Assembly (NCBI RefSeq): GCF_001421785.1
Contig: NZ_LMLB01000001.1
Coordinates: 888,282-946,485 of the forward strand
Source of the DNA: Sphingomonas sp. Leaf33
GTDB lineage: Bacteria > Pseudomonadota > Alphaproteobacteria > Sphingomonadales > Sphingomonadaceae
DNA length: 58,204 nucleotides
Direction: 5' to 3'
Of the stretch, positions 1 through 8,422 are shown one piece after another. Within the stretch, counting starts at the first letter, position 1. The number at the start of each line of letters is the position of its first letter. The notes below the pieces were generated by a model. The model was not told where the DNA came from. It saw only the letters and a program-made list of their open reading frames with translations, and ran no database searches. The position numbers and the translations under genes are program-made.

Positions 1-2
1 AC

Positions 3-134
3 ACCGACAAGACCGACAAGCCGGACGCCAAGGACACTGACAAGACCGACAAGCCGGGCACTAAGGACACCGACAAGAAGGACAAGCCGGACGTCAAGGA
101 CACCGACAAGAACGACAAGCCGGATAATAAGGAA
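3..134 (+). repeat. four tandem 33-bp coding repeats
   Basis: Four in-frame 33-bp units (3-35, 36-68, 69-101, 102-134) encode TDKTDKPDAKD, TDKTDKPGTKD, TDKKDKPDVKD and TDKNDKPDNKE. The array probably continues upstream of the window. Copies differ mainly at residues 4, 8 and 9, so the unit is under protein-level constraint while remaining prone to copy-number change by slippage. Confidence 0.85.
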
Positions 135-227
135 AATGACGATAATCGCAAGCCAAACAAGATCGTCCGCAAACTGATCGACGACGTCACGAAAAAACTC
201 GGTGGGAGAGATGGCTCGGACACGTAG
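3..227 (+). CDS. C-terminal end of a Lys/Asp-rich repeat protein (5' truncated)
   Basis: The reading frame is open from the window edge to a TAG at 225-227, so only the last 74 residues are visible. The first 44 residues are four 11-residue repeats of the form TDKxDKPxxKD, very rich in Lys, Asp and Pro. A short basic tail follows (roughly RKPNKIVRKLIDDVTKKLGG). No catalytic motif is visible. Such tails are usually extended and surface exposed. In many alphaproteobacteria a FecR-domain protein with a charged, low-complexity C-terminus precedes a CHASE2 protein gene; that context fits here but the FecR domain itself lies outside the window, so identity is inference. A hairpin with a T-run follows the stop. 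Confidence 0.6.
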   Translation, partial: TDKTDKPDAKDTDKTDKPGTKDTDKKDKPDVKDTDKNDKPDNKENDDNRKPNKIVRKLIDDVTKKLGGRDGSDT

Positions 228-260
228 AGCACCCGCAGCGAATTGTTCATTGCGGACAGC

Positions 261-279
261 GTGCAGGATCTGCACTTTT
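261..279 (+). terminator. intrinsic terminator-like hairpin
   Basis: GTGCAG (261-266), loop GAT, CTGCAC (270-275), then TTTT. The stem is only six base pairs, but it lies 34 bases after the stop of the repeat protein and ahead of the CHASE2 gene, the expected place for a terminator. Confidence 0.5.
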
Positions 280-359
280 AACGGTCTCGCGGATCAGCCA
301 CGCCCGGACAAAGTGGTCTTCTTGGCGAATCGTTATCCATTTTCGGTCAGGACGACAGA

Positions 360-2702
360 ATGGTAGGTCACTCCTTCACTGCAATGCCGCGCGAAGCCGG
401 ACCGTGGCGGTATGTCGTGCTCGCAATCCTGGTGGCCTCCTGTCTGTTGGCTTTTCTGATCGGTGCCACGGGCAGCGGTGTCGGGATGGAGCGCGCCTTG
501 GCGGGGTGGAGCGCGGCGCTGCGGAACCATCCCGCCAGCGGCGAGCTGCATATCGTCGAGGTCGATGCCGCCAGCGTTGCAGCAATCGATGACTGGCCGT
601 GGTCGCGTGCAGAACATGCCAAGGTCATCGATCGCCTTCGCGCCGCTGGCGCCAGTGTGATCGCGTTCGACATCGACTTTTCGTCACGGTCCAGCCGAGC
701 CGGCGACGCTGCGCTGGCAGCAGCGATCGACCGGGCTCCAGGGCGGGTCATCCTTCCAACCTTCCGGCAGATTTCCGGTAGCCGTAATGGCGCGGAAATC
801 GACTCGCTCCCACCGGAGGCGCTGCGCCGGAATGCGACGCTGGCCGCGGTCAGCATCCTTCCGGATCGCGACGGAGCCATCCGAGAAGCGCCCATCGGCA
901 CGGTAACGGCGGGTGTGCCGCGACCATCCCTGTCGGCGATGTTGGCGGGTCGGGCCGGTACCGCGGAGGCGTTTTTCCCGATCGACTATGCCATCGATCC
1001 CACGACCATTCCGCGCCACAGCTTCATCGACATCCGTGACGGGCGCTTTGACCCGGCCAGCGTCCGCGGCCGGCAGGTCCTGATCGGCGCGACGGCGATC
1101 GAACTCGGCGATCGCTATCCCGTCCCCAACTACGGTGTCGTTCCTGGCGTCGTCATTCAGGCGCTGGCTGCGGAAACGCTGTCCGAGCGCGTGCCCGTTC
1201 GTATCGGCTGGCTGGCCGCCGCTCTTGTGGCACTCGTCCTGGCGATCGGCATCGTCCGCGCCAAGCGCGCCCTCGACCTCGCCATTATCGGGATCGCCTC
1301 TCCGATCATCCTCGTTTTGCTGGCCGTCGGCGTGCAGGCGGCATTTGGCGCCGTCGTGGTCGTCGTCCCCGCGATCGTGCTGGTCGGCAGTGCGCTTGTC
1401 GCGACGATAACCATGCATCTGGCGACGGCGTGGCAATCGCGGCGCCTGCGTGACGTGCTTACCGGTCTGCCCAATCGCCAGGCGCTTCTCGGGCTTTTGC
1501 GAACCTCGCGCGATCGCGGAATAGTCGTCGTTCGCGTGGCCGATTTCGAAAAGCTCGCAAGCGGACTGTCTCTCGACGGTACCGGACAATTACTCCTTCG
1601 CGTCGCCGATCGCATTCGGCTGATCAGCAAGGATGCCGAGATCCATCGGATCAACGACCACATGCTGGCATGGCGCGGAACGGTCACGGCCGATCAGCTT
1701 GCCGACCGGTATGCCACACTACGCGCGCTGATGCTGTCACCGATCGAGGTCGGCGGGCGGCGGATCGATGTGGGCTTCTCCATCGGCGTCGCTCATGGCC
1801 GGACGGACGACGGCGATCAGACGATCGCCAATGCTGCCCTGGCCGCCGAACATGCGCACGAAGCACAGACCGGCTGGCACCTTCACACCGATGCCGAGGG
1901 CGCCGCGATCGACCTGGATCTTTCATTGCTCGGCGAACTGACGGAGGCGGTGCAGAACGGTCAGCTGACGGTCCTCTACCAGCCGAAGCTCGATCTCGCC
2001 TCGCGAAGGATCGCGAGCGTCGAAGCCCTTGTGCGGTGGGAGCACCCGACGCGCGGCCTGCTGCGTCCGGATCTCTTCATCCCGCTTGCCGAACGGAACG
2101 ACCGGATCGAGAGCCTGACCCTGGCCGTCATCGAACGGACGCTCGTCGATCTCCGGACCTGGAGCCGGGCCGGACACACGCTCACCGCGGCTGTAAATCT
2201 TTCCGCCAAGCTGCTGAGTTCCGGCAGCTTCAGCGCGGACCTGATCGCGCTGTTGCATCGCAGCGGCATCGCGCCCGAGCGGTTGATTTTCGAGGTGACC
2301 GAAACCGCAGCGATGGTCGAACCGGAAGCTGCCCGAACAGCGCTCACGCTGTTCCGCGACATGGGCATCTCCATCTCGATGGACGATTACGGAACTGGCC
2401 AGTCAACGCTGTCGTACCTGAAGCGTTTGCCGCTGACGGAAGTGAAGATCGATCGCAGCTTCGTTCAATATGCACACCAGAACCGCGCAGACGCGATCCT
2501 CGTGCGATCGACCGTCGACCTGGCCCACGAACTTGGTTTGAAGGTCGTTGCAGAGGGTGTCGAAGACGAGGCGTGCCTGGCATTCCTCGCTTCGGTCCAG
2601 TGCGACTTCGCGCAAGGGTATCTTATCAGCCGGCCGGTCGACGCCTGTGCGATCGCGACCATGCTCGTTGACCAAGGCAGGCGATTGGCAGATGTCGCGT
2701 AA
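360..2702 (+). CDS. CHASE2 sensor protein with degenerate GGDEF and intact EAL domain (c-di-GMP phosphodiesterase)
   Basis: 780 residues. A membrane anchor (about 18-38) precedes a periplasmic CHASE2 sensor domain (about 45-275); three more hydrophobic segments follow (about 282-352). A GGDEF-like fold starts at DVLTGLPNR (365-373), but the signature loop reads RINDHMLAW near 430-438, so diguanylate cyclase activity is unlikely. The EAL domain (about 525-765) keeps the expected catalytic set: E555 in EAL, N613, E648 of EVTE, D675-D676 of DDYGTG, K696, E732 and E735 of AEGVE, and Q752. It should therefore hydrolyse c-di-GMP under control of an external signal. The ATG at 360 has AGGA at 349-352, seven bases upstream. 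A later in-frame ATG (residue 9) is possible. Confidence 0.9.
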   Translation: MVGHSFTAMPREAGPWRYVVLAILVASCLLAFLIGATGSGVGMERALAGWSAALRNHPASGELHIVEVDAASVAAIDDWPWSRAEHAKVIDRLRAAGASVIAFDIDFSSRSSRAGDAALAAAIDRAPGRVILPTFRQISGSRNGAEIDSLPPEALRRNATLAAVSILPDRDGAIREAPIGTVTAGVPRPSLSAMLAGRAGTAEAFFPIDYAIDPTTIPRHSFIDIRDGRFDPASVRGRQVLIGATAIELGDRYPVPNYGVVPGVVIQALAAETLSERVPVRIGWLAAALVALVLAIGIVRAKRALDLAIIGIASPIILVLLAVGVQAAFGAVVVVVPAIVLVGSALVATITMHLATAWQSRRLRDVLTGLPNRQALLGLLRTSRDRGIVVVRVADFEKLASGLSLDGTGQLLLRVADRIRLISKDAEIHRINDHMLAWRGTVTADQLADRYATLRALMLSPIEVGGRRIDVGFSIGVAHGRTDDGDQTIANAALAAEHAHEAQTGWHLHTDAEGAAIDLDLSLLGELTEAVQNGQLTVLYQPKLDLASRRIASVEALVRWEHPTRGLLRPDLFIPLAERNDRIESLTLAVIERTLVDLRTWSRAGHTLTAAVNLSAKLLSSGSFSADLIALLHRSGIAPERLIFEVTETAAMVEPEAARTALTLFRDMGISISMDDYGTGQSTLSYLKRLPLTEVKIDRSFVQYAHQNRADAILVRSTVDLAHELGLKVVAEGVEDEACLAFLASVQCDFAQGYLISRPVDACAIATMLVDQGRRLADVA

Positions 2703-2902
2703 GTCCGCTGCCCAATCGACGAGGTAAAATTCCCGCGAAAACGCGGGTGGGTGCGCGACGTATTGAAGAAACGAGCGCCCTCGTCCGTCGACGAAGCTGG
2801 CTGACCAGCGCGCTTTTGCCGCCGCAGATTGCGGACCGGAAAATGTCTCAGCTGTGCGACTTATCCTGTCTCGTTCGTTGGTCAGGAGAGGAGACGTCTG
2901 CC
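2703..2902. other. intergenic stretch with a REP-like hairpin
   Basis: No convincing gene was found between the CHASE2-EAL stop and the small reading frame at 2903. The only structure seen is a perfect hairpin at 2733-2748: CCCGCG, loop AAAA, CGCGGG, with no T-run. It resembles the CCCGC/GCGGG intergenic palindromes scattered through related genomes, and a similar one occurs at 55715-55730 in this window. Confidence 0.45.
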
Positions 2903-3025
2903 ATGCATCGTTGGATCCCGATCATCGGCGCGAGTGTCGCCGACACCGCCGGTAGCCTCTGCGGCGGCCGGAGCAGGTCCAACTCAAGCGGGCCGCTGAA
3001 AGGTCTGCCGTGGATCCGGAGATGA
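2903..3025 (+). CDS. possible 40-residue leader peptide overlapping the photolyase start
   Basis: The ATG at 2903 follows an unusually strong ribosome site (AGGAGAGGAGA, 2884-2894) with an eight-base spacer. The frame begins MHRWIPIIGASVADTAG and stops at TGA 3023-3025, overlapping an in-frame photolyase ATG at 3022 as ATGA. That arrangement is typical of translational coupling. No known family is recognised and the C-terminal half is low complexity, so this may be a chance frame; the ribosome site is the main argument for it. Confidence 0.3.
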   Translation: MHRWIPIIGASVADTAGSLCGGRSRSNSSGPLKGLPWIRR

Positions 3026-4500
3026 TGACGGCCGCTCTGCCCCAAGGATTGCGGGAATGGCGGGATGCACCGCGCGTGCGGACGCTGAACAACCGCGCGC
3101 CAAACCTGAATGGCCGCTATGTCCTGTGTTGGCTGCAGCAGGCGCTGCGCGCACGCGATAATCCAGTCATCGATGCAAGCATACGGCTGGGCAATGCACT
3201 GGGCTTGCCGGTGCTGGTTTATCACGGCGTGCGCGAGGATTATCCGTATGCGTCCGACCGTCTGCACCATTTCATTCTTGGGGCCAGCCGCGATCTTGGC
3301 GCCGGATGCCGCGAACGCGGCCTGGTCTGCGTTCACCACGTCGATCGGGCAGGACGTCGGGAGAAAGGTCTGGTGCACCGGCTCGGTGCGGAGGCGGCGG
3401 CTATCGTGCTGGAGGATCAGCCGACCTTCGTAGCCCGTTGGCAGTCCGATCGGGTTGCGATGCGAGCGGTGGTGCCGGTGTATGCGGTCAACGCCGCCTG
3501 CCTGGTACCGCCGGCCGTGCTCGGCGACGACATACGCGGTCGCTCCGGCTTCCTTCGGCGCCAAGAACCCGAGCGTGCGAATTGGATCGAAGCGGACGAG
3601 GCGGTGGCGCAGGTGCCAGAGTACGCCGGGCCGCTGCCATTCTTACCAGACGAGCTTGCGGCATGTAGTCTCGGCGCGCTGGTGGCCGGTGTCGCGATCG
3701 ATCACAGCGTTCCGCCGAGCACGATGTACCCGGCTGGTCGACACGCGGCGGAAGATCGGGTGGGGCGGTTGTTGACCGAGGTGCTGCCCGGCTATGCGTC
3801 GTCGCGCAACGATGCCACGCGGGAGGACAGCGCGAGCGGCCTGTCGCCGTATCTGCACTTTGGCGTGCTCGGCCCCCGCGAGGTGATGGCTGCGGTGTCC
3901 GCGTCGACGGCGGGCGCTAAGCACAAGGCCAAGTTCGCCGACGAGCTTCTCGGCTGGCGGGAGTGGTTTCATTATCAGGCGCGGGGGCTGTCCGCGCCGG
4001 AGCGATACGACCGCGTCCCGACCTGGGCCGTCGAAACGCTTGCAAACCACGCCGGCGACCCCCGACCCGACCTGGAGTCGCTCGAAGCGCTGGTTCGCGG
4101 CGAGACCCGCGACGAGACATGGAACGCCTGCCAAAAGCAGTTTCTTGTTGATGGCTGGATGCACAACAATCTGCGGATGTACTGGGGCAAGCGCATCATC
4201 GCGATGACGCCCAGTCCCGAGGCGGCATGGGCGACAGCTTGCTATCTCAACGACCGGCTGAGCCTGGATGGTCGCGACCCATCGACCTACGGCAACTTGG
4301 CCACCATGTTTGCCGGCTCGCCCTCCGACCGCGAACGGACGATCTATGGTCGCGTCCCAACTCGCGGTGACGGCTCCACTCGACAGCGGGAGCGCGGCGC
4401 CGACTGGCTGGCGGCGGCAGCGTCCAGGCCGATACCGCAGATTTCTATCCCGGCGGAGGTGCCGGTCGATCCCTATCTCACCGGCGAGCCGACCGCCTAA
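3010..4500 (+). CDS. phr: deoxyribodipyrimidine photolyase, class II-like
   Basis: About 496 residues. Photolyases use FAD and blue light to split UV-induced pyrimidine dimers in DNA. The N-terminal alpha/beta domain opens with NNRAPNLNGRYVLCWLQQ, a pattern typical of class II enzymes. The C-terminal FAD-binding half contains SGLSPYLHFG, ELLGWREWFHYQ, HNNLRMYWGKRI and LDGRDPSTYGN, the last two matching the helical flavin-binding region. The GTG start at 3010 has AAAGG six bases upstream (2999-3003); ATG codons at 3022 and 3025 are alternatives, and the one at 3022 overlaps the stop of a small upstream frame. The gene is convergent with the glycosyltransferase. Confidence 0.85.
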   Translation: MDPEMMTAALPQGLREWRDAPRVRTLNNRAPNLNGRYVLCWLQQALRARDNPVIDASIRLGNALGLPVLVYHGVREDYPYASDRLHHFILGASRDLGAGCRERGLVCVHHVDRAGRREKGLVHRLGAEAAAIVLEDQPTFVARWQSDRVAMRAVVPVYAVNAACLVPPAVLGDDIRGRSGFLRRQEPERANWIEADEAVAQVPEYAGPLPFLPDELAACSLGALVAGVAIDHSVPPSTMYPAGRHAAEDRVGRLLTEVLPGYASSRNDATREDSASGLSPYLHFGVLGPREVMAAVSASTAGAKHKAKFADELLGWREWFHYQARGLSAPERYDRVPTWAVETLANHAGDPRPDLESLEALVRGETRDETWNACQKQFLVDGWMHNNLRMYWGKRIIAMTPSPEAAWATACYLNDRLSLDGRDPSTYGNLATMFAGSPSDRERTIYGRVPTRGDGSTRQRERGADWLAAAASRPIPQISIPAEVPVDPYLTGEPTA

Positions 4501-4510
4501 GCCGAAGTCA

Positions 4511-4550
4511 TGATCGGTCGTGAACTAGGACCTGGCTGCCGGACCGATCA
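4511..4550. terminator. inverted repeat between convergent genes
   Basis: TGATCGGTC (4511-4519) pairs perfectly with GACCGATCA (4542-4550) around a 22-base loop. It lies between the photolyase stop and the glycosyltransferase stop, so a bidirectional termination or transcript-end stabilising role is plausible. There is no T-run. Confidence 0.35.
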
Positions 4551-5285
4551 ATCCAGCAGATAGGGGTGCGCCAGGACGCGGCGTGCGTTCTCCATGCCCT
4601 GGGCGTGGTCGTTCACCAGTCGCGAGCCTGCGACCGTGCGGTACTGCGCGACGGTCGCGTCGATCCGCGCGAAGACGGCGCCGTTCGCGGCGGCGCGAGT
4701 GTAGAAATCCCAGTCGTTGCAATTATGAAAGCTGGGGTCGAAGCCGGCGATGTCGAACACCGTTTCGCGCCGGACGATCGACCACGACGGGCCGATCACG
4801 CCGCCGCTGATCAGCCCGGCGCGGATGCAGCCGCCGTCCCAGCCGCATTCCGGGGCACCGGGTGCTTCGCCGGGTTCGACGCGCGAGAAATGTCCGACGA
4901 TGATGTCCGCGCCGCTCGCCAGTGCGCCGTGGAGCAGGGCGTGGGCGGCACCGGGCAGCCAGACGTCGTCGCTGTCGAGGAAGGCGGTCCACGGCGACGG
5001 GCACAGCGCAGCGCCGACGTTGCGGGCGTTCGACGCGCCGCCGTTGCGCGGCAGGATCGCGGCCTCGACGCGGCCGGGATGCGCTGCGGCCAGCGCGCGA
5101 ATGACATCGGCGCTGCCGTCGCGCGACCCGTCGTCGACCACGATCACCCGCGCCGGAGCGGGCGACTGCGCCAGCACGCTTTCGACGGCGTCCGCGACGA
5201 CGTGCGCGCGGTCGTAACAGGGAATGACGACGTCATAGGCGTCGAGCGGCAGATCGGCCGGGAACGCATCGGAGGGGAAGTGCAT
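4548..5285 (-). CDS. family 2 glycosyltransferase
   Basis: 245 residues from the ATG at 5285; a longer frame to 5375 would run into the TonB receptor gene. It has the GT-A fold signatures: DVVIPCYDRA at the N-terminus, VVDDGSRDGS (about 50-58), the NGGASNARN nucleotide-sugar loop (81-89) and a metal-binding FLDSDD motif (D104, D106, D107). It probably transfers a sugar from a nucleotide donor to a surface glycan in the cytoplasm. No membrane segments are evident. It lies 43 bases downstream of the TonB receptor on the same strand and could be co-transcribed with it. Confidence 0.8.
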   Translation of the reverse strand: MHFPSDAFPADLPLDAYDVVIPCYDRAHVVADAVESVLAQSPAPARVIVVDDGSRDGSADVIRALAAAHPGRVEAAILPRNGGASNARNVGAALCPSPWTAFLDSDDVWLPGAAHALLHGALASGADIIVGHFSRVEPGEAPGAPECGWDGGCIRAGLISGGVIGPSWSIVRRETVFDIAGFDPSFHNCNDWDFYTRAAANGAVFARIDATVAQYRTVAGSRLVNDHAQGMENARRVLAHPYLLD

Positions 5286-5328
5286 CGCCCGCCTATGCGT
5301 GTCCCGGTCGGTCAGGGCAAGCGGGGCG

Positions 5329-8247
5329 TCAGCGCCCCAGACCCACGCGGACGCCGGCGTACAGATAGCGGCCAAGCGGCGAGACGGGCACGTTCGTCTC
5401 GAACCCGATGTCGGGCTTCTGGTCGGCCAGGTTGTTGGCGCCGAGGTAGAACGAGAAATCCTTGCCCGCCGCGATCGCCAGCTGCACGTCGTGCTGCCAC
5501 AATTCCTTGAACCGGAAATACTGCGGCGCGACGAAGGTCGGGTTGTCGTCGGTCGCGAAGCGCGAGAAGCGCCGCACGCCGTTCTGCCAGCGCAGGCTGT
5601 AGGCGAGCGTCAGCGGCCCCGTCGTCCAGGTCGGCGAGAAGGTGACGGTATACTTCGGGCGGAACGGCCGGTCGACGTTGTTCTCGACCTCCGCACCAGG
5701 GGTCGCGACCTGTTCGAGGCGATGGAGATAGCCACCGATCAGCCGGAGATCGAACCGGCCGAGGCGGGCGGTATCGATCCGGTAGGTCACGTTCGCCTCC
5801 AGCCCTACGGTGCGGAAGGCGGCGACATTCTCCGGCTGGACGACATAGCCGTTGATGTACCCCGTCCCCCGCCGCCGTGAGATCGCGCGGCAGAAGGGGT
5901 TGTCGGTCGTCGGTTGATCGACGCACAGTTCGGCGATCGTCGTCGGCGATGCCTGGCTGATCGCATCGCGCAGCCGGATATCGTACCAGTCGAGCGCGAG
6001 TTGCAGGCTCGGCAGAAACCCGGGGCGCAGCACCAGCCCGGCGGTCCACGTCCGCGCGACTTCGGGACGCAGGTTCGCATTGCCCTGCTGCGCGCCGGGG
6101 ATGTTGACGTTGGCGTCGGGATTGTTCGCGTCGGTGAAGCTTGCCGGATTGCCGCCCGCTGCGGTGATCAGCGCGCGACAGTTCGCCTCGCGATACTGCG
6201 TCCCCTGATTGCGGCTGCCGAGGTAGCAGGGATCGCTGATGAAGTCGGCGAAACCGGTGCGCGGGCGGAAGATCTCGGCGATGTTGGGGGCGCGAACCGA
6301 TCGCCCGTACGACCCGCGGAACGTCAGGTCGCGGACCGGGGCATAGACCGCGTTGAACTGGTAGGCGCGCGTTCCCCCGATGGTGGAATAGTCCGAATAG
6401 CGCCCCGCCGCGCCGACCGACAGCAGATGCGCGAACGGCCGGTCCTTGACGAGCGGCGCGTTCAGCTCGCCGAACACTTCCCATACGTCGAAGGCGCCGC
6501 GCGACGGCGTCTGGATGACAGGTTCGTCGTAGATCCCGTCATCGACCGAGAAGTACGCGCCGCTCGCCAAGCCGGCGTCGGGCCGGAAGCGGCTCGATTC
6601 GCGGCGATATTCCCCACCGACCGCAAACTGGATCGGCCCGCCCGGCAGCTCGAACAACTGGCCGAGGTCACCGGTCAGAGATGCGTTGGCGACATGCTGC
6701 TCGACGCGCGCGGTGCTGACCGGATCGACCAGGAAATAATCGAAGGCGGCCGGGTTGGCGGTGTTGATGCCGAACGTGTTGAGCGGAACGCAGCCCGCGG
6801 TGCTTGCCGCGGCCGAGCGGCAGACGATCGCCCCCGATGCGTCGCGAACGGCGTCGATCGCCGCGACGAAGTTGGCGACGATGCGATCGTTCAGCTTGGT
6901 CGCGCGAATGTCGGTGCGGCCGTAGGTGTAGTAGGCGTCGTAGCTGGCATGGTCGCTCAGCCGCCCGGCGACGTCGACCACGCCGCGCCAGGTGCGACGG
7001 CGATCGTCCTCGCCGCGGCGAGGCAGGTCGAAGTTGTTGCGGCTGATATAGACCGCGCTGTCGCCGTTGGCACGGGCGGCGCGCAGGATCGAGGCCGGCA
7101 GGAACGGATTGTCGAAGGCGATCGTCGAGGGGTAGGTGCCGCTGTAGCTGCCGAACGTGCGGGCTTCCGACTGGACGAACTTGCCCTCCAGCGTGACTTT
7201 GAACGCATCCGATGCGTCGAAGCGGGTCAGCAGGTTGACCGCGTGGCGACGCGTGCGCGGCAGGATGTCGCCGATGTAGCCCGCGACCGGGGTGTCGTCG
7301 CCGCCCAGCGTGTAGCTGTCGTTCTGCAACTGCCGGCCGGGCGTGTAGATCGCGCCGTCGCCGCGGAAGATCTGGTTGCCGATATAGACAAGGCCGTACG
7401 GCGAGCTCTGCGCATAGCGGATATCGGCGACCGGCCCCTGCTGGTAGCTGCCGGGGCGGGTCGGATCGTAATTGTCGAGATTGACGAAGTTGAAGCGATT
7501 GGCGGAGGCGAGGAAGCTGCGATCGTCGTTCGCCAGCGGGTCCTCGGCGTTGTATTCATAGCCGAGCGTCACGTTCGCGCGGCCGTCGGCGAAGTTGCGC
7601 CCGGCGATGACCGAGGCAAAGCGGTTGCCGGCGTCGCCGCGGGCCGAGATGCCGGCCTGTGCGCGCGCGGCGATACCGTCGAAGTCGCGGCGGAGCACGA
7701 AATTGACGACGCCAGAGACGCCGTCCGCGCCATACACGGCCGACGCCGCGCCGGTCAGCACATCGACCCGCTCGATCAGGTCGGTCGGGATCGCGTTGAT
7801 GTCGACGGCCGCGGTATCGAACTGGCTGGCGACGTGGCGCCGGCCGTTGACCAGCACCAGCGTGCGGTTGGTGCCCAGGCCGCGCAGGTCGAGCAGGTTG
7901 AGCCCGGCCTGGCCGAGGCTCGCCTCGTTCTGCGAATTGCCGGCGGTACGGCTGTTGTCGAGCGAGTTGGTCAGCGCCGGCACGCGCTGGAGGAAGCTGG
8001 TGACGTTGGTGTTGCCGGATTCGCGCAGCGTCGTTGCGTCGAGCGAGACGATCGGGTTGGGCGCGGCATAATCCGGGCGCTGGATGCGCGATCCGGTGAC
8101 GACGACCTCCGGCGCGGCGGCGGTGTCGTCGGCGGCGGCCGGCGCTTCGGGCACGGTCGTCTGAGCGTGCGCCGGAGCCGCGGCGATGCACGCAAGCAGC
8201 GCGATGCCGCAGAAGAGCATCGCGCGCGCGGACAGTGTGATCGGCAT
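5329..8247 (-). CDS. TonB-dependent outer-membrane receptor (large, 972 residues)
   Basis: A signal peptide (about 1-28, ending AHAQ) is followed by a TonB box-like EVVVTGSRI, a plug domain (VNGRRHVAS, AIPTDLIERVDVLTGAASAVYGADGVSGVVNFVL) and a long beta-barrel with repeated aromatic-ended strands. The size and plug are typical of the receptors sphingomonads use for glycans, peptides or other bulky substrates. The gene is divergent from a sugar-type ABC importer 175 bases away, which suggests an oligosaccharide substrate, but the receptor sequence does not name it. No dedicated TonB-ExbBD genes are nearby. Confidence 0.9.
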   Translation of the reverse strand: MPITLSARAMLFCGIALLACIAAAPAHAQTTVPEAPAAADDTAAAPEVVVTGSRIQRPDYAAPNPIVSLDATTLRESGNTNVTSFLQRVPALTNSLDNSRTAGNSQNEASLGQAGLNLLDLRGLGTNRTLVLVNGRRHVASQFDTAAVDINAIPTDLIERVDVLTGAASAVYGADGVSGVVNFVLRRDFDGIAARAQAGISARGDAGNRFASVIAGRNFADGRANVTLGYEYNAEDPLANDDRSFLASANRFNFVNLDNYDPTRPGSYQQGPVADIRYAQSSPYGLVYIGNQIFRGDGAIYTPGRQLQNDSYTLGGDDTPVAGYIGDILPRTRRHAVNLLTRFDASDAFKVTLEGKFVQSEARTFGSYSGTYPSTIAFDNPFLPASILRAARANGDSAVYISRNNFDLPRRGEDDRRRTWRGVVDVAGRLSDHASYDAYYTYGRTDIRATKLNDRIVANFVAAIDAVRDASGAIVCRSAAASTAGCVPLNTFGINTANPAAFDYFLVDPVSTARVEQHVANASLTGDLGQLFELPGGPIQFAVGGEYRRESSRFRPDAGLASGAYFSVDDGIYDEPVIQTPSRGAFDVWEVFGELNAPLVKDRPFAHLLSVGAAGRYSDYSTIGGTRAYQFNAVYAPVRDLTFRGSYGRSVRAPNIAEIFRPRTGFADFISDPCYLGSRNQGTQYREANCRALITAAGGNPASFTDANNPDANVNIPGAQQGNANLRPEVARTWTAGLVLRPGFLPSLQLALDWYDIRLRDAISQASPTTIAELCVDQPTTDNPFCRAISRRRGTGYINGYVVQPENVAAFRTVGLEANVTYRIDTARLGRFDLRLIGGYLHRLEQVATPGAEVENNVDRPFRPKYTVTFSPTWTTGPLTLAYSLRWQNGVRRFSRFATDDNPTFVAPQYFRFKELWQHDVQLAIAAGKDFSFYLGANNLADQKPDIGFETNVPVSPLGRYLYAGVRVGLGR

Positions 8248-8422
8248 GTGTCTTTCCCCGTTTCCAGCCGGGCTCGCGGCACGACGTTGCCGTGACTAAG
8301 CGCCCATTCGGTAGGATGCGGCAAGCACGATAGAGTACCGAGCGCGTCCAAGTTGATCGCGATCAAAAGCTTTCATTAGACTTCGCTGGCCGGCACCGGG
8401 GCAACCTGCCACGCTGTCGCGC
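8248..8422. promoter_or_regulatory. divergent control region with a 14-bp perfect palindrome
   Basis: The space between the TonB receptor and binding-protein genes contains TTGATCGCGATCAA at 8353-8366, a perfect palindrome, overlapped by the 8-bp palindrome AAAGCTTT (8366-8373). A two-fold symmetric site in a divergent transport promoter is what a dimeric repressor, for example of the LacI family, would bind. No regulator gene is present in this locus, so the cognate protein is unknown. Confidence 0.5.

Noticed and set aside
3..134. CRISPR array
   Set aside because: The repeats are contiguous, without spacers, and in frame in a coding sequence.
2747..3025. 92-codon reading frame before the photolyase
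   Set aside because: No ribosome site at its first start and low-complexity content; only the last 40 codons, with a strong ribosome site, are kept as a tentative leader.
5914..8295. 793-codon open frame antisense to the TonB receptor
   Set aside because: The composition is Arg/Ala/Val-rich with no family motifs, while the opposite strand encodes a complete receptor. High GC makes such antisense frames common.
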